Source: Porodaedalea pini
Lineage: Eukaryota; Basidiomycota; Agaricomycetes; Hymenochaetales; Hymenochaetaceae
Assembly: GCA_002794775.1 (NCBI GenBank)
Contig: NBAY01000072.1
Location: 124,001 to 188,000 of the forward strand
Direction of reading: 5' to 3'
Length of the DNA stretch: 64,000 nucleotides
Within the stretch, counting starts at the first letter, position 1. The number at the start of each line of letters is the position of its first letter. The notes beneath the pieces are model-generated. The model saw only the letters and a program-made list of their open reading frames with translations. It was not told where the DNA came from and searched no databases. This document shows positions 9,859 to 20,767 of this stretch, one piece after another. Made by a program: the position numbers and the translations under genes.

Positions 9859-12800
9859 ATGGCACGCACAATGAGGCCGGGTTGATCAAAGAATACGTCG
9901 ACATCGAGCTCATGATCGGTCACCACAAGGAAAGGATCGTCCTTGCGGTGACATCCCTGGTGTCATCGAACATATTCCTGGGATATGACTGGCTTAGACA
10001 TCACAACCCAGAGGTCGACTGGAAGACGGGTTCGATTGAATTCACCCGCTGTCCAGAGGAATGTGTGATTGAAAGGGAGATGGTGGAGGACATGAGGAAG
10101 GTGAAGGAGGTGGTAGACGAGATGAGGAAAGTGAGAGGGGTGCAAATGGACAAGGCATCCTGGCCTGCATACCTCAATGACTATGCCAATGTCTTCAGCG
10201 AGAAGGGCTTCGAGAAGCTGCTGGAACATCGACCTTGGGACCACATCATCGACTTGAAGCCTGACTTCAAACCCAGCGACTGCAAGATCTACCTGCTCAC
10301 ACCAACAGAACAGCAGTTGCTCAAAGACTTCCTCAACGAGAACCTGAAGTCTGGTTGCATCTGACAGTCAATATCGCCCATGGTGTCACCCTTCTTCTTC
10401 ATCAAGAAGGCCAACAAATTGCTATGCCTGATCCAGGACTACCGTAAGCTCAATGACAGTATGATCAAGAACAAGTACCCCCTCCCTCTCATTGACGAAC
10501 TTGTTGATAAGGTCAAGAAAGTGAAGTACATCACCAAGCTTGACCTTTGCTGGGGGTACTACAACATCTGGATCCATGAGGGTGATGAATGGAAGGCAGC
10601 ATTTTGCATGAACATGGGCCTCTTTGAACTGACAGACATGTTCTTTGGCCTTTGCAACGTGCCGGCCACTTTCCAGGCTTTTGTCAACCACATCTTCAAG
10701 GACCTGATCTACACAAACTTGATCATCATATACCTCGACAACATCCTGATCCTCTCGGAAACCATTGAGGAACATATCAACACATCAAGGCACATCCTCC
10801 AGATCCTCCAAGAGAATGGCCTGTACCTGAAGCCGGAGAAGTGCAAGTTTGATGCTAAAGTCATCAAGTACCTTGGTCACATCATTGGCAATGGCAAAAT
10901 CAAGGCTGATCTGGTGAAGACAGAGGCAGTTGCAAACTGGCCCATCCCACGAAACGTCAAGGAGCTACAACAGTTTCTCAGCATGGGAAATTGGCTATGG
11001 CAGTTCATCAAGGACTACAGCAAGGTGGTCCATCTGCTAACATTTTTAACGGGCAAGAAGGACTGGGTATGGGAGACTGAACAGCAAGGAGTGTTCAAGG
11101 AGCTGAGACGACGTCTCTGCTCACCTCCAGTCCTAGCCATTGCCAATGATGAGGGCCCTTTCCACATTGAGGCAAACTCATTGAACTTCACACTTAGAGG
11201 TGTGTTGCTGCAGAAGCAGGAAGAGAAGTGGAGGATGATTGCCTACAGGTCAGAGGTGCTCCAGCTGGTGGAATGGAACTACGAGATCTACAACAAGGAG
11301 ATGCTCATGATCATTTCGGCGCTTAAAGAGTGGCGACAGTACCTCCTCAGTGCCCGCCACAAGATCGAAATCTGGTCTGACCATGCTAACTTCACATACT
11401 TCAAGTTGGTGCAAAAGCTGAGCTATTGTCAAGCTCATTGGCGGACTGAACTTGAAGAATTTGACTTCCACCTCAAACACAAGTCAGGGAAGACAATGGG
11501 CAAGGTAGACTTGCTGTCACGTAAGGCAGGCTACAATCAAGGCAAGGATGACAATGATGGAGTCGTGTTCATCAAGGAGAAGTGGTTGAACCACGGAGTG
11601 GTATGCACATCATGTGATGAGGTAGTAGAATGAGTGGGTGAAGCACAAAGGGCGCAGGACAAGTCGGAGAGGCTAATGTGTATGACAGAGGTCAACGGGC
11701 TATGGCAGATGAAGGGCAAGGTTTACGTGCTGTCAATGATGAAGGAAGTGGTGCTGTGGGAGTGCCACAACTCAGTTCTGGCAGGACACCCAGGAGCATC
11801 AAAGACAGTGGAACTCGTTTGTCATGATTTCTGGTGGACCTCAATATTCTCGGACGTAAGAGCATATGTTCAAGGATGTGATTGCTGCCAGCAAACAAAG
11901 GCGTTAAGAACATCGAGATCAAGACCTCTTCACCCAAATATGGTCCCCGAAGGTCCTTGGGAAATCGTCACGGTTGATCTCATCGGAGAACTCCCAGACT
12001 CAAAGGGGCACAATGTGATCTGCATATTTGTAGACAGGTTCTCCAAACAGATGCACACAGTCCCAATGACGACAAAGCTATCGGCAGAAGGCATGGCACA
12101 GCTGTACTAAGACCACGTCTTTCATCTGCATGGTCTCCCAAAGAAGATCATTCATGATCAAGGCACGCAGTTCGATGCATCAAAGATGAAGGAACTATTA
12201 CAAGCTCCTGCACATCAAAGGAAACCCATTGACAGCATACCACCCACAGACAGATGGTCAAACGGAATGGGTCAACCAAGAGCTTGAACAGTACCTCCGG
12301 CTCTTCGTTAACCACTGGCAGTTGGACTGGAAGAACTGGCTCCTACTCGCAGAGTTTGCATACAACAACCACAAACACTCGGCGACACAGATGTCCCCCT
12401 TCTTCACAAATACAGGATGTCACCCGATGAGCTTTGACACAATGCGAACCTCCTCTACCAACATGTCAGCAGAAGAATTCGTGAAGCACATCAAGGAGAC
12501 TCATTGCATTATGAAGGACAACCTGGTCAAGGCGGCTGAAGATATGAAATGTTACCATGACTGGACAGCAGGAGCATTGGTGGAGTACAAGGCCAGTGAC
12601 AAGGTCTTCCTTGACGGGTGTAACATCAGCACCAACTCGCCAACAAAGAAACTGGCTGACAAATGGTATGGTCCCTTCGAAATCGTGGACAAGGTCAGAG
12701 TGAGCACATACAAGCTCAAACTCCCCAAATGATGGAAGAAGGTCCACCCCATCTTCAACGAAGCCCTATTAAAACCTGCTGTTGAACCGTCCTTTGACAG

Positions 12801-13116
12801 TCAAAAACAGCCACCACCACTGCCACCTGACATCGTCGACAATGAGGAAGAGTATGAGCTGGAGGAGGTCTTGGACTCATGCTTACACCAAGGGAAGCTA
12901 CAATACCTCATCAAATGGGTTGGGTACAACAAACTGACTTGGCAGCCCGAGACAGGCTTTGGCGAGAATGCAAAAGAGGCAATCGTGGAATTCTATCAAA
13001 AGCATCCCGGCGCTCCTCAAAAACTCAACATCCCTCATCAATGACTCCATCCAATCTTCATCCACACTGAACTGGACTGCAGTCACAGTTGGTCAGGCTG
13101 ACCGAACCTCTGCCAA
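9859..13116 (+). pseudogene. pol: pol of chromovirus C (degenerate)
   Basis: Homologous throughout to the pol of A. The frame is broken by TGA at 10362 and 11631, TAA at 12108, a one-base insertion near 12195, and TGA near 12730 and 13041; most stops sit where relatives have CGA. The RT motif reads YLDN, so the second catalytic aspartate is lost. RNase H and integrase motifs are recognisable (HDQGTQFD, DGQTEWVNQ), and the chromodomain remains in fragments near 12840-13010. Clearly non-functional. The apparent start at 9762 belongs to the LTR of B, not to this gene. Confidence 0.88.
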
Positions 13117-13208
13117 GTGAATGCTGAGTCATTGGACAAACTTCAAACTCCGCAAATCCCAGTATATCAGGAGACACCGCCAGCAAAGCAACCCCATCAA
13201 ACGCCCTC

Positions 13209-13532
13209 ATGTCTACCACTACCACTGCCGTTGCCCTCACCCTCAGCCTTGCCACCATCACTGCCATCACTGCCATCTACTATGGCAGCTGGATAGTCAT
13301 CCGCCACCTCTGGCCAGCCCCACAAACCATCGTGATCGATGCCAATCGCGCCATAGCGCTTGAACCCATAACACCCCCCATGTGTCCTCCATATGTTGTC
13401 CTCGGCCACTGCAGTGGTCTGCCCCACGAGCCTGACCCATGCTCCTACTTCACCACCCACTATGGTGAGAATCACCTGAAGGGAGAGAAATGGATCGATG
13501 GACCCACAGTTGGTCGGGATGCCCAACCTTGA
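13209..13532 (+). CDS. Small ORF with a membrane segment, between IN and 3' LTR of C
   Basis: 107 codons starting at ATG 13209. The N-terminus is a Thr/Ala-rich hydrophobic stretch (about residues 6-33, ending IYYGSWIVIRHLW) that would serve as a signal anchor or transmembrane helix. The rest is short, with cysteines and CHY/HCSG-like segments. The frame runs over the conserved pol tail in another register. Elements A, B and D have nothing at this position. I do not recognise a family. It occupies the env-like slot of LTR elements, but nothing in the sequence shows such a role; it may equally be captured host DNA. It remains open although pol next to it is full of stops. Confidence 0.4.
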   Translation: MSTTTTAVALTLSLATITAITAIYYGSWIVIRHLWPAPQTIVIDANRAIALEPITPPMCPPYVVLGHCSGLPHEPDPCSYFTTHYGENHLKGEKWIDGPTVGRDAQP

Positions 13533-13544
13533 AGGGGGGGGTAA

Positions 13545-14027
13545 TGTTAGGACTCAGACAATTTCCTTTTCTTTTTCTTTTCTATTCCCTCAATCCCCAC
13601 TCCCCACCCCTGTAGCCTCATGGGTTTCCTCAATGCCAGTTTCTCTCAAGGGGTTTACAGCACAAGGTTTTCATCCCAAGAATTGTTAGCCTTATGTGAC
13701 GATACACTCGTTCTGGTTGTTCTCACCTTCATTTGTTCCATTACTTAAACTGAACAGTTCTTATGTAATATACTCCCATGGTTGTTGCTATAAGAGGGAC
13801 CAGGAATCGTATGAACTCCTTGTTCTGCTTTTCCTCTTACCTCTGCAACGACCTAGGTGAGACTCATTCTCCTTGTATTAGTTTAGATTTGTATTAATCC
13901 TCTTACCTCCGCGATGACCTAGCCTGAGTACAGCGTGTCCTGAGTCCCCACTTGAGTATAGCACATCCCAGACAAAAGTCAGCCGAGGCCTGCCCTGTTC
14001 AAGCATCTCCCAAACTCCCGCCTAACA
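13545..14027 (+). repeat. 3' LTR of chromovirus C
   Basis: TGTTAG...CTAACA, 483 bp, after an eight-G polypurine tract. It carries roughly 60-70 bp more than the other LTRs in its first third, and shows CpG loss. GTTCTGCTTTT is conserved at about 13832. Confidence 0.85.
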
Positions 14028-14570
14028 GTCGCCAAACACCCCAGCTCCCCTGCAGCTGAGACCATCACATCTGAATACACCACCACCGTCCGTGCCATGA
14101 TCCTCAAGCACAAGTCCACCTTCCAGCTGTTCATCAGTGAGAATATGAGCCTGAGTGCCTGGGAGACCATTTCCAGATGGTTCCCCACGAATAAGATGAG
14201 GTGGGAACTAAGGCAGCATTTTCTGCTTGTTTTATGTATATCATCTGTACTAGAGAATGAAAGTTGGAAGCTAAAACTTGATACTCATGTTTTCAAATTA
14301 CCTTGACAAGCAAAGGAATACAGATTGTAGCCTCTACCCATACTTTTTCTTATGTCGCTGACTCTAATTCGCACCTCCCATTTTTATTCTACACTCTTCA
14401 CATAATATTTCTACCATCATAAAAGAAAATGCCTGTTGTATTTATTGGTTCTCGAAGCAAAGGTCTAGATCTAGTATCTACCAACTGCTGTGGAGCAGCT
14501 GTCAAAGAACACAAACAAAGGCAAAAAAGGGATCAGCGCAGTTTACTATAACACTTCTTTTACTTTAAGC
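14028..14570 (+). pseudogene. Truncated copy X of the 58-kb host locus
   Basis: This strand matches the minus strand of about 57930-58412 over several hundred bases, including AAGCAAAGGTCTAGATC and the segment coding AAETI(T/A)SEY. The left end is cut by the LTR of element C. One frame reads TVAKHPSSPAAETITSEY followed by a further 40 residues, but the copy has lost CpGs relative to the 58-kb copy and has no complete gene. Function unknown. Confidence 0.6.
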
Positions 14571-14629
14571 AACTCGGGATCTGATAACGACAATGCATAT
14601 ACGTCCTATTGTGCACTTTGCAACATACT

Positions 14630-15700
14630 CAGAGAATCCCATCTACCACCGTCACAAGTGTCCTCTCCACCCCTGAGGGATCTAGGCATGCCATAGCAAG
14701 GGACGCCCTGTCCCACAACAGTAAATGCGCAAGATGAACGAAATACTGCACTTTCTTAGCCACAATCTGATTGCCTGGAGGTACAGAGTTCACATCAATC
14801 GTGGTCTGCATATCAGGACAAAGGTACAAACAGAATAATACTCAACTCGCTCATCTAATAAATCCATTTCTTTGTCCCCATTCCAAATACCAAATAATGA
14901 TAGTTTTTGAAGACTCACACACAGAAATGCCACTGAAGACATTGATGCACCCTGCCACCCTGGGTGTTTCAGCATTTATCTGAAGTGTGTCCCCATTCTG
15001 GCCAGTGGGACCTCCTTCAGCATTTAAGGTGTCGTTTCAAGTGGCCGCCAGGCCAAGAAGCAAAGACGCATCTGCCACCAGAGATATCAAAGTGCAGACT
15101 TTGTCAAAAGCTGCAATGCTCACATTAGTAAGCTTAACGATAATGATAGTCATGTAAGTCTGTTGCTATGATACTTTTTGCAGATGGCTGTGACCCTGGA
15201 ATATCAGAGACATACTTTGACCAATGCATTTGACGATATGCCAGGCAACACAGCTAGCTCCATATTTACACTTCAAATGAAGGTGTCAGTGATTCAGCTT
15301 CTGAAGTATGGCTGAAAGTAAATGGGACTTATGAGTCTCTTAGAGAAGCAGTTGTACCAGACACACCGCTCTCTGGTGGGAAAAATAGCTGCAGGTCATG
15401 GATTCAGTAGCCAATACTTATCCAGATGTTTATGTCAATGTCGAGATAGGCTTTCATTTAGAAAGAAATGTCGAAGGATAGATTAGTTGAGAGAATTCTG
15501 GTACACAACAAGGAGTGAAGTCGTAAGCAAACTTTGTTTATTGAAGCAAAGAGCAGCTCATACCCAGCAATGTGAAGAAAAGGCAATCCCACTTAGTATA
15601 TCTTAACTGAGGCAGAGTCTAGGATGCCTCCTGAATTTGCTTCTGTTGTAAATCTGCTGTTCAAATCCACGGTCAAGTTTGCTAGCACAAAGGTGAGGGA
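14630..15700 (-). pseudogene. Array copy I: fragment of secreted-protein paralogue
   Basis: Collinear with 17600-18780 (copy II) but shorter and more decayed. Recognisable on the minus strand are the exon ending TLVTVVDGIL (14640 side), the LGIW... segment near 14900, and the exon with LFFPPESGVSG near 15375, followed by a remnant of the ILDSASVKIY exon near 15610. There is no N-terminal half and no signal peptide. The copy is a dead fragment of the array. Confidence 0.6.
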
Positions 15701-16030
15701 AATGTGTTTATCATGATATATTATGTAATAAAGGTACTGCCACCCCTCAATATGTTTTTAATCCCACTTTGCTTCTGCAAATTCATCACAACTAATCTTT
15801 TATCTGCAGCAATACTCCCCTCAATCTCAGTGCATTTGGCAAGACTGTGGCAGTATTTTTGTATATAAATGCACATCCCAAGCCCTAACCAATACAGTCA
15901 TATATACAATCCCTGAGCTGAGCATGATGAATGGCCATCACCACCACCACTTTGCTTCCTCCACTCCCCCTAAGAAGTACTTAATTAATTAAAAATGCTC
16001 TTGCTACATTTATTACCCATGTCTAGTCTT
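15701..16030. other. Intergenic, nothing recognised
   Basis: AT-rich sequence between array copy I and duplicated locus Y; no coding region or repeat identified. Confidence 0.5.
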
Positions 16031-17330
16031 TCTCCTCATCGTGACCATTGCAAATGCATGCACTTTGCTCTCTAAGTTCAAGGTATAGCATCCTCTTTGA
16101 TCTCATCATGATTATAAAAGGCATATACAGAGACTTCTGTTTTGTTTTGCATTGAATCTAGCTACCTCTCACAGCACCAACATCAACACACACACAACCC
16201 TCATCCCAAATCTGAGTCTGAGTCCAAGGCGTGCACTCCAGCAATGCAACAGGGAAGCAAAGCTATTGCTACTACTCACACCTCCAGGGTTGATGCAAAA
16301 CCAAAGGGGAAAAAAAGTAATCCCAATTCAGCTGCACCCAGCAGAGATCCAACCAAGCTGACATCGTTCCCACCTCTGCCTCAAGATGGGGAGGAACCAA
16401 TGGGCAAGAGTAATTTATCCGCTGCACAAGAAAGTCTACAAAGGATCCAATGACTGGCAGCCAGTTCGTCTCCCTCCTCTCTGCATACTTCGCAAGTCCC
16501 GTCTCAAATATAAGAAGCACTAACTGCAGCAGATCCCCCAGACCCCCTCCCCCCCCAGCTCATGCACAGCACCAAACCGAATGTCTGGTCTGGGTGGAAA
16601 GAGGTTACTGCTGACTTTGATGATGGGGAAATGGTCATGCTCTGGAACCATGCATCCAAAATCTATGTATCTTCTTGTCATTATAACTGCATAAAAAATG
16701 TGATATTGGTGCCTGTTAACACGTCGCAGTGATGAAAGACCCGAATTGTCAGAAGATCTTCAGAAGCTATTAGGGCTCCGCAGCGTATCATATAACGCGT
16801 ATACGATACGCTGTATATGGGATATGCCTGTATGCATATAGAAATATATCAAAAAATATCATATATGCCCGTATGCGTATAGGATTTTCTGCACATATAT
16901 GGTGTATATGATGCGTATATGGCATATACGATCTATACACCATATGCGTATAGAATATTTCAGGCACCGTATAATATACAGCCGTATCCGTATAAGGCTT
17001 AGTATATATGGCCGTATCTGTATACAATATGGTGTGGAGCCCTAGAAGCTATAAGATCGGAGTACCTCACCAAAGGCAAGCTCATTCCCCCTTCCCATTC
17101 CTCACCCTCACATGTCACATCTTCCATATCATCCATTCCCATCACCATCTTAATCACCAATCTACCCTACCCACACAGGAGCCAAACACTCTTCTCCCGC
17201 AGCCGAGACCATCACAGGAGAATGGCACCACTGTGCACGACATGATCATTAGCTGCAAGTACAATATCCAGTAGTACATTGAGGACAACAAGGGCACCTG
17301 GGATGACTCTCTGTGACTAAGGCGAGTCAG
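16031..17330 (+). pseudogene. Copy Y of the 58-kb host locus, with MITE insertion
   Basis: Matches the minus strand of about 58.2-59.15 kb from the upstream region (ACTTTGCTCTCTAA, then the ACACACA run) through the first exon (about 16240-16453, with APSRDPTKLTSFPPLPQD) to the AAETI segment near 17190. In the intact copy the first open frame is 150 codons; here it is shorter and shifted. A 274-bp hAT-like MITE (16771-17044) interrupts the copy. Function unknown; presumed pseudogene. Confidence 0.6.
16771..17044. mobile_element. hAT-type MITE with 8-bp target duplication
   Basis: Terminal inverted repeats TAGGGCTCC(G/A)CA flank a 274-bp AT-rich core. The 8-bp sequence GAAGCTAT occurs immediately before (16763-16770) and after (17045-17052), the duplication length of hAT transposons. 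The core consists of many partly palindromic ATATACG/CGTATAT units. No coding capacity. Confidence 0.82.
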
Positions 17331-17603
17331 TAATGCTAACATTTTACTTGAAACCGAATTACAGCTATTTGAGACAGGGAACTGGGAGTTGGATTGGAGA
17401 TTGGAGTAAGATCAGAAAGCTAATGTTTCTGTGTGACAAGTAAATGAATAAATTCAGACTGGACATTCTTATTTGCAGCTGTGGGAGACTTGAATTCATA
17501 GTTACAAATTTACAAACCTTCTATTTCTTTCACACCTTTGCTCCTTCTAACTTTCTGCCCTGGCTATACACATCCTATAGCATTCCCCATGACACTCTAT
17601 AAC

Positions 17604-19933
17604 TCAAAGAATCCCATCTACAACTGTCACAAGCACCATCTCCACTCCAGAGGTGTCAGGACATGTCATAGCAAAGGACACCCTGTCCTGCGATGGTATG
17701 AATTGAGGGTGAAGGTGGGCCTGGATCGTCTTCCAAGCCAGGTCATCAGGAGTTGAAGAGTTCGCGTCCCTAAGAAAACAGGCCTGCATGTCACATAAGC
17801 GTCAATCATGTGTGTCCATCAATCAGCTGAACAGACAGATGGAAGGAGATGGCACAAACACGATAAAGCTCAAGTTGCTCCTCCAATATATCCATCTCTT
17901 TGCTCCCATTCCAAATATCAAAGAATTAGCCCTGCAAAGATGCGCACATGGAGGCACTGCCCAACACGTTGATGCATCCAGCCACTCCAGGTATTTCAAT
18001 GTCCGAAGTGAGTTTATCTTCATTCCGCATGGTTTCAGGGATAGGGCTCCTTCTTTGGGCATTTAAACTGTCGCTTTCACCAGCCTCCAGGTCCAGAGAC
18101 AGGAAAGAAGACATGTCTGCATCCAGTGATACAGAAGTAAAGACTTCATCAAAAGCAACAATGCTCATGTTAAGCTGCACAGAGACGATGGTTGATTAGT
18201 TTTGTTTCTGGTTGAGAGTGACACCTATGGGCTGCCACGTACCACTGGAGAGAGATGTACTTCAACAGATGCATTTGATAATGTGTCCAGCAGTACGGCT
18301 AGCTTCAGATCTACATTTCAAACAGATATATTGAGACTCAGCTTCCCAAACATGACTGAAAGTGAACGGAACTTACAACAGTCTCTTGGCAAAACTGTTG
18401 CACCTGATACACCGCTCTCAGGTGGAAAGAAGAGCTACAGGACATTAATTCGATAGTCAACACCAATATCAACATCGACGTCGATGTTGAGATCAGCTTT
18501 CATTTGAAGAGAAACCCCAAAAGTTGGTATAATTGAGAGAATTCTGGTATGGAAAATAAGGAAGTGAAGTTGTAAGCAACCATCTTCCATTAAAGCAAAG
18601 AGCAACTCATACCCGGAAATGTGAAGAGAAGGCAATCCTGCTGAGTATATCTTAACTGAGCCAGAGTCTAAGATGCTCATTGCATTTGCTTCTATTGTGA
18701 ACCTTCCATTCAGATCTGCGGCGGCTAAGTCTGAGAGTGCAATGGATTAGTTATTACTAGTAAAGAGAAGAGGTTTCATGTTTACAGACCCGAGTACATG
18801 CCAAATTGCTCAATCTTTAGCGGGAACAGTGTGCACATTGCTACAAATCTGAGTGTAATATTTGAGTTCACCTTGGTATCGACAGAAGCTTCTATACCGA
18901 GGGAAGCTGTTACATATCCTTGTTCTGTGGGGAATGGGCAAGAGAGGGAAGCATTAAAAAGGGCCATGCTTCTGTCGATCTTCAGTGGAGGCAGAGACAC
19001 AGAGACATTTTTGTCTATCTTTGCGAATTCTAAGACAGTGAGTGGAATTAATCATCGAATCTCCTGATACAATGAAGGTAGTGAACGTACTCTGAAGTGT
19101 ACTGCTCATGTTGTTACTGTATACAGTGTTTTGCATAACCGACCTAGGCACCGACAGGCCTATTATTGTAAAAAGGATCAGTCCAAAGCTACTTCATACA
19201 GGTTCGCATAAGCACTCTGTTATTAGCTATAATCATCTACTTGTAAATCTCACCTCAATAGCAAAGGGTCACTGAAGTCTGTATCAAGAACCAATTCTTT
19301 CACTTCTTGAATGGTGGCATGGCCGCGACTCTTGAAGAGCCCTGATCCGTTAGCATTAGGAATACTTTGGTTATCAGAAAGGTAAGTTTCTGCTACTCGT
19401 GCAAAGGGAGACGTTCCACACTGTAAGCAATCAACAAACAGATAAAATGATGCCTCCAGACAATAATAAGACTCACAGCTTCAGGCAAGCGAACTAGTGT
19501 ATTCACAGCACCTTGCTTGTATAAGTGGCCACAACTCGCTGTGTCTCCAGTACATATAAGGTGAGCATATAATTTCTCGGAGCTGCCAGATGGTCTCATT
19601 CCATCCTTCCCCTTGCTCAATGCCAAACACTCAATTATCTTCCAACCCGAAGCAGATGTAATATCGGAAATGGCATATGGTGAGCCAGTCTTCATCGCAT
19701 TGTAGCAAAGTGGAATTTGGCAATATCAGCAAGAGTTAAAGCAAGAAAGGTTCACGTTCACTTACAAGTCTAAGTGTGCCACCCATAGATGATGCACTTG
19801 GGGGGAAATTGTATGAACAGGAACCCTCAAAGCAAGGTTTTGACCAATCATTTGGTTTAGCTATTGAATCACAGACGGCAGGTGTTACGAAAAGTGCAGA
19901 TAAAGCAAAGAAAATGAACTGTATAGACAGCAT
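17604..19933 (-). pseudogene. Array copy II: secreted multi-exon protein, nonsense-broken
   Basis: Starts at ATG 19933 with a signal peptide (LSIQFIFFALSALFVTPAVC), then NDWSKPCFEGSCSYNFP. Exon 1 ends at 19766 (GTAAGT). Exon 2 holds GSPYAISDITSASGW; the next begins CGTSPFARVAETY (about 19430). Later exons match copies III and IV: ALFNASLSCPFP (about 18950), ILDSGSVKIYSAGLPSL (about 18650), LFFPPESGVSG (about 18420), LNMSIVAFDEV (about 18180) and a C-terminal exon ending at 17604. One conserved position before LFFPP is TAG where a CAG or sense codon is expected. No enzyme domain recognised; the protein would have been secreted. Compared with copy III it lacks the Ser/Thr-rich tail. Confidence 0.6.
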
Positions 19934-20767
19934 TATTGTAAATCACAAATATGGAGGGTGCCGCACACACCAGAAAGAGTTGAAGATAGAGCTTGAAAGA
20001 ATCCACATCCATAATCAATAGTCAGTCCAGTTTGAAAGTTGATCTTGACCTTTGAACAAGTAGAGGACCGACATAAATGACGGCAAAGAGCCTCATTTTG
20101 AAGGATCGCAAATGCTGAACTGCATCGCTTGATATGGTATAAATTTAGCTCCAGAGGATATTTTTTTTGCAAGAGGAATGTATAAATGGGTACCAGGAAC
20201 GGCACTAGCAACTTCAGAATTAAGCCCAAGAGTGGTTAACATTACCTGGATGCCGCTCATATCTGAGGTTGCTGGCCCTGCATGAGATATCAGCTCGGAA
20301 TGCAGCTGTGCTGGTAGCGAAACACTGGCAATTGGAAAAGAATGGGGAAAAAGTTTTCTCCTTGAGGCATCACGTGACTGACATGTGTGCACCAAAATAG
20401 ATGCAATAACGATCTTGACTAATTCGCGATCATCTATACCAGAAGTCAGATGATGGACACAACATAGCTGCAGGAGCTAAAAGAGTTGTATAGTGCATTC
20501 AACAGACAAAACCTAATGCAACTCTAAGGTATACAAACAGGCCAAAGTGAACGAATAATAAAAAAATAGAACACAAGAGTGCCTCCAAAGAAAATTGAAG
20601 TGTTGGAGGACTCGGAATGTTTTCAAAAAGTGTGGATTCATTGAAGATGGTGGCTGATTGACGAATATTAGAGAAATGTGTTATAACAGTAGCTGCTATA
20701 TGTTGTTCATCAAAGGTCTTAAGAAGTGAAACTGGATGAGTATGTGATAAGCAACAGTACCAGTTTA
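19934..20767. other. Spacer between array copies II and III
   Basis: No gene recognised. On the minus strand a frame ending near 20499 closes with a long hydrophobic stretch (CSIFLLFVHFGLFVYLRVAL) that could be a relic C-terminal anchor of copy III, but the splice phase does not close. Another frame near 20100-20395 is unassigned. Confidence 0.35.

Larger units (their letters stand above)
9859..14027 (+). mobile_element. Chromovirus C, 5'-truncated, heavily mutated, variant subfamily
   Basis: Begins inside protease where B interrupts it and runs to a 483-bp 3' LTR. Nearly every arginine CGN codon of the relatives has become TGN or CAN, and TGA stops replace CGA. It differs from A, B and D by about 400 bp inserted between the chromodomain and the polypurine tract, holding a small ORF, and by a longer LTR. 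Its right edge (14027/14028) lies inside a host sequence whose intact homologue is at about 58.4 kb; the expected target duplication would be GTCGC. Confidence 0.85.
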
